Source: Thermohalobaculum sp039184865 (GTDB taxonomy: Bacteria; Pseudomonadota; Alphaproteobacteria; Rhodobacterales; Rhodobacteraceae). From it: DNA of 64,000 nt. Numbering within the stretch: position 1 is the first letter of the stretch; every line of letters starts with the position of its first letter. This document shows, piece by piece, positions 9,812 to 18,257 of the stretch. The stretch spans positions 1-64,000 of the forward strand of contig JBCDAV010000015.1 of NCBI GenBank assembly GCA_039184865.1, written 5' to 3'. The translations under genes were made by a program, and so were the position numbers. The notes beneath the pieces are model-generated. The model was given only the letters and a program-made list of their open reading frames with translations. It was not told the DNA's origin and ran no database searches.

Positions 9812-9842
9812 AAGCGCCCTCAGGTCTAAACTGAGGGCGCTT
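9812..9842 (-). terminator. Perfect 12-bp hairpin downstream of the rhodanese gene
   Basis: AAGCGCCCTCAG (9812-9823) and CTGAGGGCGCTT (9831-9842) form a perfect 12-bp stem with a 7-base loop. On the minus strand it lies just after the rhodanese stop and is followed by a short T-run. It probably ends the peroxiredoxin-rhodanese transcript. Confidence 0.7.
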
Positions 9843-9860
9843 AGCTGATCATCTCCGACG

Positions 9861-10730
9861 TCAGCCTTCGGTCTTGCTTGACGTGGGCAGGTCGTCAGAG
9901 GAGCCCCACTCGGACCAAGAACGGTGATACGTACGGACCCGCGGAAAGCCGATCAGTCGCAGCGCGAAGTAACTGTGCGCCGAGGCCAGACCATTCTGGC
10001 AATGGATGACAATGTCTTTATCTGGTGTCACGCCCATTGCTGCGAAATGTGCCAGCAACGCAGCCTCTGGCTTCATGGTCTTGTCCGCACGCAAGTTCCC
10101 TTTCCAGGGAATGTTCAGTGCCCAGGGAATATGTCCCTTGGCCCACAGCGCTGGAGGTCGGACATCAATCACGATGGTCTCTTCCTCATCGCGCCTCTCC
10201 AAGATCCAGTCCGCACTTGCGAAGCGTCGCGGGGTCAGGGCTGGCTCCAGCTTGCGCACCAGAGCGCGCGCAACGGCTCCGCTTTCAAGTGCGCCATCCT
10301 CGTCCTTCCATGCGGTGAGGCCGCCATCCAAAAGGGCAACATTTGAGTGCCCAAGGTATTCAAGGACCCAGAACATCCGGGCTGCGTGAAAGCCGCCCTT
10401 GTCGTCATAAAGGACGACGCGAGTATCGGGCCCGACCCCCAGCTCGCCGAACATTTCGGCGATTTGCGAGATCGGTTTCAGCGCGCCATCGATCGGGCTG
10501 TAGGGTGCGGCAACGGCGTTCGGATCGATCCCAACCGCGCCGGGGATGTGGCCTTTCAGATAATCCTCTTCGGTGCGGACATCGATCAGCACGGTCTGCC
10601 CGGCGGACCCCTGCATCAGATCCTGCGCGCTGACCAGAAGGTCCTGATTTGTGTACTGCTTCGCGAGCGCAGGCATCGCAACGATGCTGGCCACTGCCAA
10701 TGAGAGGGCAGCGAGACGTTTGATGAACAT
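9861..10730 (-). CDS. Exported tandem-domain rhodanese (sulfurtransferase)
   Basis: A 289-residue protein starting at ATG 10730, with AGAGGAAAG upstream. Residues 1-23 form a Sec signal peptide ending in a PALA-K cleavage site, so it acts in the periplasm. Two rhodanese domains follow, about 30-145 and 165-280. The first has Asp110 (LYDDKGG) where the catalytic Cys would be and is structural, as is usual in this family. The second has Cys244 in the IHCQNGLAS active loop. It transfers a sulfane sulfur from thiosulfate or mercaptopyruvate to an acceptor. It lies 26 bases behind the peroxiredoxin in one operon, suggesting a thiol-stress or sulfur-redox role. Confidence 0.85.
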   Translation of the reverse strand: MFIKRLAALSLAVASIVAMPALAKQYTNQDLLVSAQDLMQGSAGQTVLIDVRTEEDYLKGHIPGAVGIDPNAVAAPYSPIDGALKPISQIAEMFGELGVGPDTRVVLYDDKGGFHAARMFWVLEYLGHSNVALLDGGLTAWKDEDGALESGAVARALVRKLEPALTPRRFASADWILERRDEEETIVIDVRPPALWAKGHIPWALNIPWKGNLRADKTMKPEAALLAHFAAMGVTPDKDIVIHCQNGLASAHSYFALRLIGFPRVRTYHRSWSEWGSSDDLPTSSKTEG

Positions 10731-10756
10731 GGTTCTTTCCTCTTGTGTCGAAGTTT

Positions 10757-11407
10757 TCAGGCCGGCTGCGGGACCACCCGCAGGTACGAGGTCGGCGCGG
10801 ACCATCCGGCGGGGAACATTTCCCGCGCGGTTTGGTCGTCAATCGAGGGCAGGATGATCACGTCCTCGCCTTGGCGCCAGTCAGCGGGGGTTGCGACTTT
10901 GTGTTCGGCGGTCAGTTGCACCGAGTCGATCGCACGCAGGATCTCCGTGAAATCACGGCCCGTACTCATCGGATACTGAATGGTGAAGCGGATGCGTTTG
11001 TCCGGACCAATGACGAAAACGTTGCGGACGGTCTGATTGTCCATCGCCGTCCGAAAACCGGACCCGCATGCGGGGCCTGAGATCATACCGTAGGCCCGGG
11101 CTACGGCGAGGTCATCATCCGCAATCAGCGGAAAGGACATGGATACCTTCTGCGTCGTCTCGATATCCGTCATCCAGGCCAGGTGACGGTCAAGGCTGTC
11201 CACCGACAGCCCGATCACTTTCACGCCACGTGCTTTGAACTCCGGCATCAGCCGGTTCACTGCACCCATTTCAGTGGTGCAGACCGGCGTGAAATCCTTG
11301 GGGTGGCTGAACAGCATGGCCCAAGCGTCGCCAACCCACTCATAGAAGTTGAGCGGACCCATCGTGGTTTCAGCGTGGAAGTCCGGGGCAGTATCGCCGA
11401 TTTTCAT
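10757..11407 (-). CDS. 1-Cys type peroxiredoxin (Prx6 family)
   Basis: A 216-residue cytoplasmic peroxiredoxin. The start at ATG 11407 (MKIGDTAPDF) matches the family start. The peroxidatic Cys43 is in FTPVCTTE, preceded by the usual SHPKDFTP loop; the C-terminal extension (about 160-216) is typical of the Prx6/AhpC-TSA 1-Cys group. A second Cys in SGPACGSGF is not at the usual resolving position. It reduces peroxides using an external thiol. First gene of an operon with the periplasmic rhodanese, and divergent from the third TPR regulator, about 225 bases away, which is a candidate controller. Confidence 0.9.
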   Translation of the reverse strand: MKIGDTAPDFHAETTMGPLNFYEWVGDAWAMLFSHPKDFTPVCTTEMGAVNRLMPEFKARGVKVIGLSVDSLDRHLAWMTDIETTQKVSMSFPLIADDDLAVARAYGMISGPACGSGFRTAMDNQTVRNVFVIGPDKRIRFTIQYPMSTGRDFTEILRAIDSVQLTAEHKVATPADWRQGEDVIILPSIDDQTAREMFPAGWSAPTSYLRVVPQPA

Positions 11408-11631
11408 GGTAAATCTCCATTGGTTTGCGCGCCGGGCGAAAATGCACGGCGTCGATGTGCGAAACCTAGGCGGCGACACGGATCGAAACCTGATGGAGAT
11501 GTGAAGAAGTTCTGAAACTGCCTGACGATTTCACGGACTCGTGAGGGCATGAAAGCACGGCTTGTGACTTTCGTTACTTCGCGTAGATGCCGTTCCGACG
11601 TACGGCGCAGGTCACAGGATCAGGAGTGCAC

Positions 11632-12825
11632 ATGTACGCTGTCGACGATTGGGTTTTCATTCCCGAAAGCAGGACATTGACGAAGGGCGGTGCCGCCGTG
11701 CGGCTCGGTTGCAAGGGTGCTGCCGTTTTGCAGATGTTGTGCCAAGCTCAAGGCCGGGTGGTTTCCCGCGCTACGATTTTGGATCAGGTCTGGGACGGTG
11801 TCACAGTCGGTGAAGAGGTCCTGACCCAGGCAATCGCCGAGATCCGCCGCGCCCTCGGCGAGACCGCCCGCTCGGCCCGGTATCTTCAGACCGTCCACCG
11901 AAGCGGCTATTGCTTAAAGATCCCCGAACTTCCCAGGGCGACCCACGCGCCGTCCGGCGATGGTCTGGCCTCAATCGAAGCCTATGCCGCCTACCTGGAA
12001 GCCAGCGAACGTTTCGCAAAGGGCGGGCGGACAAATGTGGCGGCATCGGCTGAAATGTTTTCAGAGGTGGCCGATGCGAGTCCATCCATGATGGCGCTCG
12101 CCATGGCGGGGCAATCCAGGTCCCTTGGTTTCCTGAACCTATACTATGGCGAGGGTGAAGCAACCGGGGCAGAAGCTTTGCGTCTCGCACGCGAAGCGGC
12201 TGCCATGGCTCCGGACCAGGCGATGACGCAATCCGTTCTGGGCTTTGCTTTGTCGAACCAGGGCGAGCATGGGGCTGCCTTCGATGCTTTCAATCGCGCC
12301 GTGACGCGGGATCCGACGTGGGAGGCAAACTATCTTCTGGGTCGCGCCTGTTTTGTGGCTGGTCGTCATCGGATTGGCGCGCTGGTGCTGGAGCGCGCAG
12401 CCGCTTTACGGCCCGAGGATTATCACACGCTGATGGTCGCAGCGAAGGTTTGGTCCGCTGCGGGAGATGAGGTGCGCCGTCGGGATTGTCTGGCACGGGC
12501 ATTGACCCGGATACAGTCCCAGGATCTCGGGTCAGAGGCCAATCTCCGCCGCAAGAGCGATCAATTGGTGTGTCAACTGGGCTTGAGCTTGGGCGAAGAG
12601 TCAGTGTTGCTGGACGAGGCCGAGGCGCTGGTTGAAAGAGGCGATCCCTATTTCTACTACCTCGCCGGAGCTCTCGCGCGCGCCGGACGATCAGAGGCCG
12701 CGCTTGAGGGGCTGGACGATATAGTTTCTCAAGGTTGGGGGCATGGCGCTTGGCTGCGGCAGGATCCAAACTTGTCGAATTTACACCATACCCACCGCTT
12801 TAAACGGATCACAGTCGCAGTTTAG
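11632..12825 (+). CDS. Winged-helix regulator with TPR-like repeats, paralogue 3
   Basis: A 397-residue protein. ATG 11632 is preceded by AGGAG at five bases' spacing. The N-terminal winged helix (about 1-95) has LDQVWDGV, LTQAIAEIRRAL and the wing VHRSGYCL. The remainder is helical TPR-like repeats (MAPDQAMTQSVLGFALSNQG) and ends GWGHGAWLRQDP, closely resembling the tail of paralogue 1 (GWRYMSYLRTDP). It is divergent from the peroxiredoxin-rhodanese operon and may regulate it; this is inference from position. No membrane segment. Confidence 0.8.
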   Translation: MYAVDDWVFIPESRTLTKGGAAVRLGCKGAAVLQMLCQAQGRVVSRATILDQVWDGVTVGEEVLTQAIAEIRRALGETARSARYLQTVHRSGYCLKIPELPRATHAPSGDGLASIEAYAAYLEASERFAKGGRTNVAASAEMFSEVADASPSMMALAMAGQSRSLGFLNLYYGEGEATGAEALRLAREAAAMAPDQAMTQSVLGFALSNQGEHGAAFDAFNRAVTRDPTWEANYLLGRACFVAGRHRIGALVLERAAALRPEDYHTLMVAAKVWSAAGDEVRRRDCLARALTRIQSQDLGSEANLRRKSDQLVCQLGLSLGEESVLLDEAEALVERGDPYFYYLAGALARAGRSEAALEGLDDIVSQGWGHGAWLRQDPNLSNLHHTHRFKRITVAV

Positions 12826-13149
12826 GATTACTGGACAACGAGTCTTCAGAGAGGCGCATGGCGTGGAACACGCAGATGTCTGCCGTCAGCGCCCATGGAC
12901 CAATTTGAGGTGATCGCACAACGAAGGGTTACTGGCTCATCGTAGACCGAAGATGCGACGGAAACTCGTGAAGGAAGAGACGAGGTCAGAGCGGATCGAT
13001 CGCTGAACTCTGCCCGGCAGCATCGAAGACAACACCTACGGCCAGCTCAAAGCCGCCCAACGCCACATAGGCAAGCAAAGCGCCAAACCGGAAACAGACG
13101 CGCTGGCCGGAGACGCCCGTGCGGCGGAAAGCGGCGCCTTGTAATTCGT
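12826..13149. other. Intergenic stretch upstream of the decayed lar genes
   Basis: About 320 bases without a supported gene. A 75-codon minus-strand frame at 12986-13213 has no recognisable domain. This may be further degraded sequence belonging to the lar remnant. Confidence 0.35.
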
Positions 13150-13935
13150 AAGAGGCGCGCGCGATCGCTAACCGTGCGGTACTGGAACGGGTCCTGCGAA
13201 AAAATGAAAGCATCCGTGATCGCTGCCTCAGGCGGTGTGGACAGCGTAACTTTGCCCGCCCTCGCTTAAGGAGTAAAAAGGGGGGTGCGGCGGTCCGTGC
13301 TTGCTCTCCGGCAGCACCGGGCTCCGCGACCGCACGGCTGCGTACTTTGGCTAAGGCGAGGGGCTGGTCTCTCTGGATCGTCGAAGCGGGCGAGTTTGGC
13401 GATCGGAACTACCGGAGCAACCCGGTCAACCGGGACATCTTTGCAAGACAAACCGCTATCGGGCACCCGGAAAATTGGGGCCGAAGGTATGTTCTGGTAT
13501 GAATATGGACGATCTTGGCGATTACCGGCCGGGGTTGAAGGCGACAGTGGATCATGGGCTTTGGCATCCTTGCATCGAAGGCGGATTTGCAAAGCAGGAC
13601 TTTCCGGCTCTGGCGTGCGCCTTGGGGTTAGGTCAGGTGGCGGAACTCCCCGCCACAGCGTGCCTGTGTCACGGGTAAAAACGGGGCCCAGGATAGAACT
13701 CGAAACACCTGCGCTGATCGACCGGGGCGAAGGTGCCGTTCAAGAAAGGTTGGGGCCCGGCGATGTCAGGTGCGGTATCCGCCCATTGCGCGTGGAGCCT
13801 GAACTGGAGCTCTACTTACATGCCGTCGCCCATGCCGGTTCCCTCGTCGTTGAACTCCTGCGCGCGGTGCCGGGTGTCGCGGGGCAGACGATCCGGGTTT
13901 CGGAATACCGCAAAGGTTAGGCCTTTGTCAGAGGC
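13150..13935 (+). pseudogene. larE: Degraded larE (ATP-dependent sacrificial sulfur transferase of nickel-pincer cofactor synthesis)
   Basis: The LarE sequence can be followed through three frames. At 13204-13269 the frame reads VIAASGGVDSVTL, the PP-loop of the ATP pyrophosphatase, then a stop. At about 13283-13502 another frame reads ARGWSLWIVEAGEFGDR then YRSNPVNRDIFARQ, where intact LarE has the EAGEF...NPVNRCYFCK segment, so the CxxC cysteines are also lost. At about 13475-13678 a third frame reads NMDDLGDYRPGLKA (LarE: GTNxDDLGDYRPG) and ends in a stop. From about 13680 the frame returns with RVKTGPRIE and LGPGDVRCGIRPL, ending EYRKG-stop-AF. There are several frameshifts and stops plus lost active-site residues, so it is certainly non-functional. 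The identification rests on four consecutive collinear motifs. Confidence 0.85.
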
Positions 13936-14625
13936 AAGAGCGTCTATGATGCTTTAACGGCCGAAGCACAGCTGGATTTTGGTCGCCGGGTCAGGATCGG
14001 GGTCCGTGAGGCCGTGCCATTCGAGTGCGGGAGCACGCACAATCTCGCAGTCATCCTAAATTCGCCAATCGCGCGGAAAACGCCTCTCTCGTCGCCTCGC
14101 CTCGCACCGTTCGCCGCATTGTCTCCAGCTGTCCGCGCGCGGCTGGAATTCGACCTGGTCTCAAAGACCGCATTCCCGGGCGACGCGGACATAGCGCCAA
14201 GGCAAACAGCCTCCGCATTGTCACCGAAGGCACCATTGACGCGCGATTGGCACGCGAAGAGGAGCGGACGTCTTTCCTCATCGGGCTCAAAGCCGAAAGT
14301 ATCTTCGATGTCGGGCTCGCCGACCTCTGGCGGTTGATCAAGCGGCAGGACGACTTCAGCTTCTCTGATATCGTGATGGTGGTTGCCGGGATGGATGCCG
14401 TCGTACACTAAGCGCTGGACGGACTTCTGGCCACGCCGCTGACCGCGGTCCCGACCTCTGCAGGCTTCGGCCCGACCGGGGTGGGGCGTGAGAGACTGTC
14501 CTGGCCGCTTGTCTATCGAGCACCCCACCGGAGTTACGACGATGAACATCGACATCGGCTATGGCGGAGCAGTGGGAGGCATCCGGATCGCGAATGCCCT
14601 GCATCCGATCTGCGCACCTGAATGA
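13936..14625 (+). pseudogene. larB: Degraded larB (AIR-carboxylase-like enzyme of nickel-pincer cofactor synthesis)
   Basis: LarB catalyses carboxylation and hydrolysis of nicotinic acid adenine dinucleotide in synthesis of the nickel-pincer nucleotide used by lactate racemase. Collinear fragments are visible: AQLDFGRRVRIGVREAV (start region), then in another frame GTIDARLAREEE and FDVGLADLWRLI (LarB: GTSDLPVAEEA, YDVGVAGLHRL), VVAGMDAVV followed by a stop at 14409, then in the same frame LTAVPTSAGFG (LarB: AVPTSVGYG). A final frameshift gives TTMNIDIGYGGA (LarB: VVNIDNGYGGA), ending with TGA at 14623-14625. It directly follows the larE remnant. No larA or larC is visible in this window. Multiple lesions mean no functional product. 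Confidence 0.85.
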
Positions 14626-15266
14626 CGCAAGCGCCCCTCCCGCCACACCCGGTCTGGCTGATCGCCGGGCCTGTCCTGTTCTTTGCCGGCATATGGAGCG
14701 TGTCAGGCCCGCCATGCGCGACCGCCTTGGCCGTTGGCGCATTGGGTTGGGTATTGGCCCTCGTGCCAAGGCCGCTTCTGGCGTCGAAGATCTCTCCATG
14801 GTCGATGGTCATGCTCTCGGGCCCGGCGGAGGAGATCACCCGTCTCGGTGCCATATGGCTCGCAGCACCGGACCTGCGCACGGCGATCTGGCTGGGGTTC
14901 GGATGGGCTGCGATAGAGGCAGTGGCAGGGGCTGTCTCCACGCACGGGACGCGCCGCGTTCTGCGCAACGGAGGAGAGCAGGCCGAGGCCCTGCGAAAAG
15001 CGATTGGCAAGCAGCTAGACAGGCCGGGTTTATCCCTCGCGGCCATGTCGGAGCGGGTCGGCACAACGTCCCTGCATCTGGGCCTGACCCTTTTTCTCTT
15101 TGCCGGGCCGGTCTGGTTGCTTCCGGCCATCGCCATGCATTCGGGTGCGAACCTCGCCGCAGTTCGCTTGGCAGGAACGGGCAGGCTTCTGGTGACGCAG
15201 GCCGTCGTGATGCTATTGGGCGCCGGTGCCTTTGTCCTGGGGCTGCGGCTCAATGGTCTGCTTTGA
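14622..15266 (+). CDS. Small multi-pass membrane protein, CPBP/YhfC-like putative intramembrane protease
   Basis: A 214-residue hydrophobic protein with about six to eight predicted membrane segments. It shows an EEITRLG pair of glutamates followed by Arg, a central TSLHLG, and an MHSGAN segment. These resemble the EExxxR, FxxxH and HxxxN motifs of CPBP/YhfC-type membrane proteases, although the first spacing is one residue short of the classical form. ATG 14622 overlaps the TGA of the degraded larB in an ATGA arrangement, showing it was once the distal gene of that operon. It ends exactly one base before the convergent radical SAM gene. It looks intact despite the upstream decay. Substrate unknown. 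Confidence 0.6.
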   Translation: MTQAPLPPHPVWLIAGPVLFFAGIWSVSGPPCATALAVGALGWVLALVPRPLLASKISPWSMVMLSGPAEEITRLGAIWLAAPDLRTAIWLGFGWAAIEAVAGAVSTHGTRRVLRNGGEQAEALRKAIGKQLDRPGLSLAAMSERVGTTSLHLGLTLFLFAGPVWLLPAIAMHSGANLAAVRLAGTGRLLVTQAVVMLLGAGAFVLGLRLNGLL

Positions 15267-17321
15267 TCAGATACCAATCTGGCGCCAGCCGCCGTTTATG
15301 CGCCGCGCGCCTTCTGCCACCGCCAGCGAGACATAAAGGTTATCCTCGCGATAGATCACGCCGGCATCCGTCAGCGGCGCGAGACAAGCTTCGGAGTCCT
15401 CAGCAAAAGCTTCGCGCGTGAACTCGACCACGTGCTCCTCGGCGGGGCGCGGTACGATCGGGAACACGAAATCCAGCGAAACGCTTGCTCGTTTCACATC
15501 GCCGGGCCCGTCCGACGCCAACGCAATGCGTTCCTCGAACCGTCCGGGATCGTCCACCACAGCCGACAGCGTGACCGGTGCGTCGAAGGCATGGTACACT
15601 TCGGCAGCGAAGCCTTTCAGGCGCCAATCGCGCTGCGCAAGACCTCGCCTTCGGTCACGCACAAGAAGGTCCTCGCCATCCATCACCCATGTGAGGCTCG
15701 AACGCCCCTGCCGGAAATTCTGAATCCAACCGTTCACGGCCGTGTTCAGATCCGCCAGATAGCTCAGAGACATCGGCGTGCGCCCCTCAACCTCGAACAC
15801 ATAGGCCAGCCGGGCAACCTGATCCTCGGGCAACGGATAAATCAGGAAATAGTTCGGATGCGGGCGCAGGCGGATACCGAAGGCGTCAGGGTCGTTGTGA
15901 TAGGGGCTGAACCTATGAAACTCGATGTCCACAACACCGTTCGGCGGCGCCAGATGCGTGAGCAGCGGAACCAGATTGACCATCATTTCGTATTCCGCCG
16001 GATCCTCCCCAGGGAAGCCCGCCAGAAAGTTCCAGGCCGGGATGACGCCATATTCGGAGGCATACTTCAAGAAGGCGACATTCTGGATGCCGCGCACACC
16101 CTTCTTCATCAATTTCAGGATCGGCGTCGACAGGCTCTCGATGCCCGGCTGCACCATGGTCACCCCGGCATCGGCCAGGTCGGCCACATGCGCGCGGTTC
16201 ACATTCGATTTGATTTCGTAGAAATACGAAATGTCCAGCGCGTTGTCCTTGGCCCATTGGATGAAGTCGCGATAGTACCGGGCGGACAGAATATTGTCGG
16301 CCATGAACAGATATTTTGCGTCATATCGGTCGGCAACTTCGCGCACCTCGGCGCGGAACCGCTCCTCATCCTTCTGCCGATAGCTCATGCCGCCCGCGTT
16401 CAGGCCGCAGAAGGTGCAATGATGTTTCGCACCCCACCAGCATCCTCGCGAGCTCTCCAAAGGCAGGACAAGCGTTTCCGGATCAAACAGACCGTGCACC
16501 TTGCGTTCCGCGATGAAGTCATCGAACACCGGAACCGGCAGTTCGTTCATGTTTTCCAAGGGAACGGAGGGTAATCCCCGGACGACTTTTCCACGATGGC
16601 GGCGGATCAATCCGCGAACCTCGGCAAGATTTCCTCCCTCCTCCAGACGGGTGATGAACTCTGGAAACTCGAAGTCGACCTCGCCCGAGAACACGAAGTC
16701 CAGGAAGTCGAAATTCTCCATCAAGGCGAGGCCCATTTCGCCATCGCAATTGGCGCCGCCCAGGATCACCCGCACGTTGGGTCGACGCTCCTTCAGCCGT
16801 TTTGCCAGCGCCAGAGCGGCCCCGTTCTGGTAAAATGTCGTGGTGATACCGACCACGTCGAACTCGGCAAGATCGTCGACCATGCGGTCAACCAGGCCCG
16901 GCACCGCCTCGGCCGTCTGTAGAACCACATCCTCTGGACGGAACGGCGCCAGAGCCGCGCCAAGTTCCTGGTTCAGACGCGCCAGCCGAGCGCGCACCGT
17001 CGGCAACTGATCCTCCATCTCGGCGCCGAAGACCTGCCGCGTGAACACCCATTCGTTCCAGGGAAACAGGTCTCGCTGGGTGAACAGCGTGTAAATCTGG
17101 CGGCGCCGGTGCAGCGTGTCGCCCGGAAGATGATCCAAAAGCCGATAATTCCAGTAGAATGTGCGGGTCAGAAACCCGCGCTCCTCAAGCCCGGCGGCAA
17201 GAATGGCAATGCCCAGATTGGCCAGATTTGGCGGGCCGAACGGAGGATAAACGAACGCCACTTTCAGATCCTTCGTCACCGGCGGCCTTTCACGGGTCGG
17301 TTCAGTCTGGGCGTCCAGCAT
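15267..17321 (-). CDS. B12-binding radical SAM, RiPP-maturation type
   Basis: A 684-residue enzyme. Residues about 15-250 form a cobalamin-binding-like Rossmann domain (FVYPPFGPPNLANLGIA; VGITTTFYQNG). The radical SAM core follows, with the unusual cluster motif Cys294-x7-Cys302-x2-Cys305 in RGCWWGAKHHCTFCG. This wide-spaced motif is characteristic, as I know it, of the ribosomal peptide maturation radical SAM family 1 (TIGR03975), whose members C-methylate or otherwise modify RiPP precursors. The C-terminal 200 residues are less conserved. The start at ATG 17321 has AGGGGAA upstream. It is the last gene of the minus-strand operon, 9 bases after the aldo/keto-reductase-like gene, so it likely tailors the same substrate as the kinase/HopA1/LanC set. 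Confidence 0.85.
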   Translation of the reverse strand: MLDAQTEPTRERPPVTKDLKVAFVYPPFGPPNLANLGIAILAAGLEERGFLTRTFYWNYRLLDHLPGDTLHRRRQIYTLFTQRDLFPWNEWVFTRQVFGAEMEDQLPTVRARLARLNQELGAALAPFRPEDVVLQTAEAVPGLVDRMVDDLAEFDVVGITTTFYQNGAALALAKRLKERRPNVRVILGGANCDGEMGLALMENFDFLDFVFSGEVDFEFPEFITRLEEGGNLAEVRGLIRRHRGKVVRGLPSVPLENMNELPVPVFDDFIAERKVHGLFDPETLVLPLESSRGCWWGAKHHCTFCGLNAGGMSYRQKDEERFRAEVREVADRYDAKYLFMADNILSARYYRDFIQWAKDNALDISYFYEIKSNVNRAHVADLADAGVTMVQPGIESLSTPILKLMKKGVRGIQNVAFLKYASEYGVIPAWNFLAGFPGEDPAEYEMMVNLVPLLTHLAPPNGVVDIEFHRFSPYHNDPDAFGIRLRPHPNYFLIYPLPEDQVARLAYVFEVEGRTPMSLSYLADLNTAVNGWIQNFRQGRSSLTWVMDGEDLLVRDRRRGLAQRDWRLKGFAAEVYHAFDAPVTLSAVVDDPGRFEERIALASDGPGDVKRASVSLDFVFPIVPRPAEEHVVEFTREAFAEDSEACLAPLTDAGVIYREDNLYVSLAVAEGARRINGGWRQIGI

Positions 17322-17330
17322 CGTGTTCCC

Positions 17331-18242
17331 CTAGAAATATGTCGCGTTAACAGAGGTCGAGAGCCACCGCATGTACTCCTCCTCATGCGGCGTCAGCGGC
17401 CCTTTCTTCATGGCCTCCACGATTTCCTCCAATTCCTTGGGCGTCTGCGGAGAGCAAAGCACCCCATCCATGGAGGGCGGCGTCAGGACATAGCGGTAAT
17501 AGTCGGTGACCTCGGGGCGCCAGTACTGGTCAGACAGACCCATCTGGTCCATCTGCTCGGGCGTCGCCCGGCTCATCGTCGATTTGAAATTATAGATCAG
17601 CCCAGCGCGGTCGGGGCGCAGATAGGGAAAGATCTCGGTCGTCGCGCCCGGATGTGCCGTGTTGTAGCGGATATACTGAATGTCCAGAAGGTTGGCGTTC
17701 GCCGAAAGCAAAGCGGCCCTGCGGTCGTGGAACGATCCGCCGACCGCCCGCGCCCCATTGTGTCCATTCGCCCGGGCGGGAGCGATCGCATTGTATCGAC
17801 CATAAAGCGCCTGATCGCCCGGCAGGGCTCCGGCCACCAACACATCCGCCCGCTCCATGCCGGGGACGACGTCAATCACTTCGTGGAACTGCAGCGCACC
17901 GAACAGCGGCATCTCCAGATAGGAGACCACGGCTACCACGCATTCGTCCCGTGTCCCCTTCTTCTTGAAAAGCTGGCGCAGCCCCTCCCTGATCCCCTCA
18001 TAGAGCGGCCAGTGCAGGTCGGCCGAGACGAAGAAGAAGTTCACACCCATCTCATGCGCGGCCAGAATCGTATCGGGCGTGGAAATGCCGATGCAGAACG
18101 GGCTGACCGTCAGCCCGGACACACCCAGCGGCAGCCGGTCCTTCGGATCCGGCATCGTGGGCCGCGGAAAGGGCCGCATCCCGCCCAGTGCATGCGTGGG
18201 CGTGCCGGTCGGCAGTTGCGGCAAGGTCTCGGCAGTGGTCAT
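17331..18242 (-). CDS. Aldo/keto-reductase-like protein of the modification cluster
   Basis: A 303-residue TIM-barrel-type protein with the aldo/keto-reductase opening LPLGVSGLTVSPFCIG and a GVNFFFVSAD strand. The usual Asp-Tyr-Lys-His tetrad is not obvious: the DxxxxY position reads VSADLHWPLYE, the Lys strand reads AVVSYLE, and the His region reads YIRYNTAHPGA. The latter form occurs in some divergent AKR-like proteins. It may therefore have altered chemistry or act as a non-catalytic partner. The start at ATG 18242 has GGAG upstream. It lies between the LanC-like and radical SAM genes with gaps of 15 and 9 bases. A reductive tailoring step, for example on dehydroamino acids, is a speculative role. 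Confidence 0.65.
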   Translation of the reverse strand: MTTAETLPQLPTGTPTHALGGMRPFPRPTMPDPKDRLPLGVSGLTVSPFCIGISTPDTILAAHEMGVNFFFVSADLHWPLYEGIREGLRQLFKKKGTRDECVVAVVSYLEMPLFGALQFHEVIDVVPGMERADVLVAGALPGDQALYGRYNAIAPARANGHNGARAVGGSFHDRRAALLSANANLLDIQYIRYNTAHPGATTEIFPYLRPDRAGLIYNFKSTMSRATPEQMDQMGLSDQYWRPEVTDYYRYVLTPPSMDGVLCSPQTPKELEEIVEAMKKGPLTPHEEEYMRWLSTSVNATYF

Positions 18243-18257
18243 CGAGGGTCTCCGTGC

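Noticed and set aside
13285..13920. An intact 211-codon hypothetical gene
   Set aside because: The frame contains only pieces of LarE, with other pieces in neighbouring frames; the first half is out of frame.
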